A stretch of 64,000 bases of DNA, from the NCBI RefSeq assembly GCF_000717915.1, contig NZ_JOCX01000028.1, positions 1 to 64,000 on the forward strand. Reading direction: 5' to 3'. Under the pieces are notes generated by a model. The model did no database searches, had not been told where the DNA came from, and was given only the letters and a program-made list of their open reading frames with translations. Positions 60,748 through 64,000 of this stretch are shown piece by piece. Source of the DNA: Streptomyces sp. NRRL S-244. GTDB lineage: Bacteria; Actinomycetota; Actinomycetes; Streptomycetales; Streptomycetaceae. Within the stretch, counting starts at the first letter, position 1. Every line of letters begins with the position of its first letter. A program made the translations under genes and the position numbers.

Positions 60748-62484
60748 TCAGGCGGCCAGCAGCTTGCGCACCCGCTCCGCCCCCACCGCCAGCAGCAGCG
60801 TGGGCAGGCGCGGCCCGGTCTCCCGGGTGACGAGGAGGCGGTACAGCAGCGCGAAGAACGTGCGCTGCGCGACCTTCAGCTCCGGCGTCGGCTTCGCGTC
60901 CGGCTCCAGCCCCGCCATCACCTTCGGCACGCCGTACACGAGCGTGGTCAGCCCGTCGAGCGACCAGTGGGAGTCGAGCCCGTCCACCAGCAGCCGCAGC
61001 GACTCGCGGCCCTCGGCGTCCAGGGACCCCAGCAGCTCGGTGTCGGCGTCCTCGCGCACCAGCGTCCGCTGGTCGGCCGGGACCTGGGTGGTGATCCAGT
61101 TCTCGGCGCGGTCCAGCCGCGGCCGTACCTCGTCCAGCGAGGTCAGCGGCTGCGACGGGTCCAGGTCGGCCAGGATGCGCAGGGTCTGCTCGTCGTGCCC
61201 GGCGGTGATGTCCGCGACCGACGCGAGCGTGCGGTACGGCAGCGGCCGCGGGGTGCGCGGCAGCTCGTGCGAGGCGACCCGTACGGCACGGGTGTGCGCG
61301 GCGGCGTCGGCCGGCAGTACGGAGCCGTCGGCGACCTTGGACTCCAGCTTGTCCCACTCGTCGTAGAGCCGCTGGATCTCCTGGTCGAAGGCGATCTTGA
61401 AGGACTGGTTGGGGCGGCGGCGCGCGTACAGCCAGCGCAGCAGCTGCGGCTCCATGATCTTCAGCGCGTCGGCCGGGGTCGGGACCCCGCCCTTGCTGGA
61501 CGACATCTTGGCCATGCCGCTGATGCCGACGAACGCGTACATCGGTCCGATCGGCTGCTCGCCGCCGAAGATGTGCACGATCTGGCCGCCGACCTGGAAG
61601 GACGAGCCGGGCGAGGAGTGGTCGACGCCCGAGGGCTCGAAGATCACGCCCTCGAAGGCCCAGCGCATCGGCCAGTCGACCTTCCAGACGAGCTTGCCGC
61701 GGTTGAACTCGCTGAGCTTGACCGTCTCGGTGTACTCGTCCTCGGTGCAGACGTAGGTCATCTCGGTCGTCTCGTCGTTGTACGAGGTGACCTTGGTGAA
61801 GTCCTTGCCGCACTGGCCGCAGTACGGCTTGTACGGGAAGTACCCGCTCTCGCCGTCGCTGCCGTCGTCCTCGGCGGCCGCGCCGGAGCCCTCGGCGGCC
61901 TCCAGCTCGGCCTCGTCGACCTGCTTCTGCTGGGGCTTCTTGCCGCCCGGCTTCTGCTTGGTGCGGTACTGGGCGAGGACGGCGTCGATGTCGCCGCGGT
62001 GCTTCATCGCGAACAGGACCTGCTCGCGGTACGCGCCGGAGGTGTACTGCTCGGTCTGGCTGATCGCGTCGTACTCGACGCCCATCTCGGCCAGGGCCTC
62101 GACGAAGGCGGCCTTGAAGTGCTCGGCCCAGTTCGGGTACGCGGAACCGGCCGGGGCGGGCACGGAGGTCAGCGGCTTGCCGATGTGCTGCGCCCAGGAC
62201 TCGTCGATGCCGGGGACGCCGGCCGGGACCTTGCGGTAGCGGTCGTAGTCGTCCCAGGAGATGAGGTGGCGGACCTCGATGCCGCGGCGGCGGATCTCGT
62301 CGGCGACCAGGTGCGGGGTCATGACCTCGCGGAGGTTGCCGAGGTGGATCGGGCCGGAGGGGGAGAGTCCGGACGCGACGACGACGGCTTTGCCCGGGGC
62401 TCGGCGCTCCGCCTCGGCGATGACCTCGTCCGCGAAACGGGAGACCCAGTCGGTCTCGGTGCTGCTCTGGGCGCTCTGAGCCAC
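60748..62484 (-). CDS. lysS: class I lysyl-tRNA synthetase
   Basis: 578 residues. Class I signatures: HIGH-like PIHLGNLREVM (about 51) and KMSKS-like AKMSSSKGGVPTPADALKIM (about 325). A zinc-like YKPYCGQCGKDFTKV lies in the middle, with an acidic insert (about 200-230). The archaeal-type enzyme replaces class II LysRS in Streptomyces; it charges tRNA-Lys. Divergent from argS, with a small gene between. Confidence 0.95.
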   Translation of the reverse strand: MAQSAQSSTETDWVSRFADEVIAEAERRAPGKAVVVASGLSPSGPIHLGNLREVMTPHLVADEIRRRGIEVRHLISWDDYDRYRKVPAGVPGIDESWAQHIGKPLTSVPAPAGSAYPNWAEHFKAAFVEALAEMGVEYDAISQTEQYTSGAYREQVLFAMKHRGDIDAVLAQYRTKQKPGGKKPQQKQVDEAELEAAEGSGAAAEDDGSDGESGYFPYKPYCGQCGKDFTKVTSYNDETTEMTYVCTEDEYTETVKLSEFNRGKLVWKVDWPMRWAFEGVIFEPSGVDHSSPGSSFQVGGQIVHIFGGEQPIGPMYAFVGISGMAKMSSSKGGVPTPADALKIMEPQLLRWLYARRRPNQSFKIAFDQEIQRLYDEWDKLESKVADGSVLPADAAAHTRAVRVASHELPRTPRPLPYRTLASVADITAGHDEQTLRILADLDPSQPLTSLDEVRPRLDRAENWITTQVPADQRTLVREDADTELLGSLDAEGRESLRLLVDGLDSHWSLDGLTTLVYGVPKVMAGLEPDAKPTPELKVAQRTFFALLYRLLVTRETGPRLPTLLLAVGAERVRKLLAA

Positions 62485-62574
62485 GACACGTCCTTCTATC
62501 TCGAATGCTGGCTGTCAGCCATTCTCCCAGACGGAACCGGGCCCTCCGAGGTTGCCCGTCAGGACGTGGCGGTC

Positions 62575-62919
62575 TCAGGACGTGGCGACCGGTATCCCTC
62601 CGAGCCGCCGCACGGCGGCGACCATCCGGGGCCCGGTGGCGTCCAGCACCTGGGGCATCAGCACGAGGGGGCTGCCGTAGCGCCGGACGTACGCGGCCCT
62701 CCGGCGCGCCGGCCGGCCGAAGGGCATGACGTGGGGCACGGCCGGCAGCTCGATCCCGGGGCGGGGAACCAGCACCACGACGCCGTCCTTCCCGCGGCGG
62801 ACCTCGCTCAGGTCGGACCACGGCGTGGCGGGCCCGGCGCCGACGGTGACCCCGTACCCGTCGAGCCGGACCAGGGGCCCCAGGGCGCGCCGCCGGACCT
62901 GCCAGACCAGCCTGTCCAT
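62575..62919 (-). CDS. hypothetical PH-domain-like protein
   Basis: 114 residues from ATG 62919 with GGAG 8 nt upstream. Beta-rich: VRLDGYGVTVGAGPATPWSD, LSEVRRGKDGVVVLVPRPGI, ending helical (VLDATGPRMVAAVRRLGG). The pattern is of small Streptomyces PH-like proteins of unknown role. Sits upstream of lysS on the same strand, divergent from argS. Confidence 0.7.
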   Translation of the reverse strand: MDRLVWQVRRRALGPLVRLDGYGVTVGAGPATPWSDLSEVRRGKDGVVVLVPRPGIELPAVPHVMPFGRPARRRAAYVRRYGSPLVLMPQVLDATGPRMVAAVRRLGGIPVATS

Positions 62920-63037
62920 CCGCGCACTCCAGTGACGGGGAAATCCCGGAATCCGGACAGCCCCTCCGTGGGATACTCGGGGCTTGTCGGAACAACCAAG
63001 TGCACCTTCAGGCACGACCTCACAGGAACGGCAGCTC

Positions 63038-64000
63038 ATGGCCTCGGTCCCTTCCCTCGCTTCTTCCGTCAATCAGCGCGTCGCGGACGCCCTCGCCTCG
63101 GCCCTGCCGGAGGCCGGTGGCGCCGACCCGCTGCTGCGACGAAGCGACCGGGCCGACTTCCAGGCCAACGGGATCCTGGCGCTCGCGAAGAAGGCCAAGG
63201 CCAATCCGCGTGAGCTGGCGACGACCGTGGTCGGGTCCATCCCGACCGGTGACCTGATCGAGGAGATCGAGGTCTCGGGCCCCGGCTTCCTCAACATCAC
63301 CGTCTCCGACCGGGCGATCATCGAGACCCTCGCCGCCCGCGCGGGTGACGACCGCCTCGGTGTCCCATACGCCGCGAACGCGGGCACGACGGTCATCGAC
63401 TACGCGCAGCCGAACGTCGCGAAGGAGATGCACGTCGGCCACCTGCGGTCGGCGGTCATCGGCGCCGCGATGGTCGAGATCCTGGAGTTCACGGGCGAGA
63501 AGGTGGTCCGGCGCCACCACATCGGCGACTGGGGCACCCAGTTCGGCATGCTCATCCAGTACCTGCTGGAGCACCCGCACGAGCTGGACCACAAGTCGGA
63601 CGCGGAGGTCTCCGGCGAGGAGGCCATGTCCAACCTGAACCGCCTCTACAAGGCCTCGCGCGCGCTCTTCGACTCCGACGAGGAGTTCAAGACGCGGGCC
63701 CGGGCCCGGGTGGTCGACCTCCAGGCGGGCGACGGGCAGACCCTCGCCATGTGGCAGCGGTTCGTCGACGAGTCGAAGATCTACTTCTACTCCGTCTTCG
63801 ACAAGCTGGACATGGACATCCAGGACGCGGACGTCGTCGGCGAGTCCGGCTACAACGACATGCTGGTCGAGACGTGCAAGCTGCTGGAGGACTCGGGCGT
63901 CGCCGTCCGTTCCAACGGCGCGCTGTGCGTGTTCTTCGACGAGTACAAGGGCCCGGACGGCAACCCGACCCCGCTGATCGTCCAGAAGTCGGACGGCGGC
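63038..64000 (+). CDS. argS: arginyl-tRNA synthetase, N-terminal part
   Basis: 321 codons from ATG 63038; the gene runs off the window. N-terminal ArgRS domain ([20 protein letters not shown]), then HIGH-like motif [20 protein letters not shown] (about 130), [20 protein letters not shown], and [20 protein letters not shown]. Charges tRNA-Arg. The catalytic end is beyond the edge. Confidence 0.95.
   Translation, partial: MASVPSLASSVNQRVADALASALPEAGGADPLLRRSDRADFQANGILALAKKAKANPRELATTVVGSIPTGDLIEEIEVSGPGFLNITVSDRAIIETLAARAGDDRLGVPYAANAGTTVIDYAQPNVAKEMHVGHLRSAVIGAAMVEILEFTGEKVVRRHHIGDWGTQFGMLIQYLLEHPHELDHKSDAEVSGEEAMSNLNRLYKASRALFDSDEEFKTRARARVVDLQAGDGQTLAMWQRFVDESKIYFYSVFDKLDMDIQDADVVGESGYNDMLVETCKLLEDSGVAVRSNGALCVFFDEYKGPDGNPTPLIVQKSDGG

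Noticed and set aside
60691..63213. 840-codon open frame opposite lysS
   Set aside because: Val/Leu/Asp-rich shadow of a high-GC gene; no domain and no ribosome site.

Overview
The window looks like a chromosomal segment of a high-GC actinomycete, almost certainly Streptomyces or a close relative. Codons are GC-rich at the third position and GTG starts are common. It carries the futalosine menaquinone cluster, a class I lysyl-tRNA synthetase beside argS, an ATP-binding/XRE/DUF397 trio, DUF3558 lipoproteins and a DUF2637 protein. No tRNA, rRNA, CRISPR array or intact transposase was seen. Intact genes cover most of the sequence, with a rearranged accessory stretch at about 1.7-17 kb.

Layout. 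0-3.85 kb: an ABC-F ATPase, a secreted beta-propeller protein and a VOC protein, followed by a deleted copy of the ABC-F gene and the tail of a lost acetyltransferase. 3.86-15.4 kb: a polymorphic toxin locus, with an FG-GAP/lectin surface protein (frameshifted by a 10-bp duplication) divergent from a 2251-residue RHS/HINT toxin and its immunity gene. 15.4-17 kb: decayed genes (tyrosine recombinase, conserved hypothetical, a secreted protein with an early stop). 17-24 kb: small regulators (WhiJ-like trio), a three-gene operon with an ESX-like small protein, a lysozyme-like protein and a membrane protein, and a two-gene unit sharing an amyloid-like motif. 24-26.7 kb: a DAACS symporter behind a cysteine-rich leader peptide, a DUF4229 protein and a GNAT enzyme.

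26.8-33 kb holds menaquinone genes: mqnE, an Lrp/AsnC regulator, a UbiX-like prenyltransferase, a rhomboid protease, a UbiA-like prenyltransferase (MqnP), a small unknown and a UbiD-like decarboxylase. 33-37 kb carries assorted small enzymes and a MarR/cupin pair with a clear double operator. 37.1-41.3 kb is a cytochrome c maturation operon (TlpA/ResA-like, CcdA, ResB, CcsB). 41.4-45.5 kb holds a polysaccharide deacetylase-like lipoprotein, a histidine phosphatase and hemL. Quinone, haem and cytochrome c genes therefore form a respiratory block of about 18 kb.

45.5-57 kb contains a serine hydrolase, a berberine-bridge-type oxidoreductase, a TDT transporter, a DsbB-like pair, an oxidoreductase/HxlR pair, a Mut7-C protein, YnfA, an SDR, an MBL hydrolase and RtcB. 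57-64 kb contains two DUF3558 lipoproteins, a DUF2637 protein, lysS, a small unknown and the first part of argS, which runs off the window.

For novelty, the best candidates are the RHS toxin tip and immunity pair of unrecognised families, the cysteine-leader/DAACS symporter unit, and the amyloid-motif pair at 22.7-24.0 kb.
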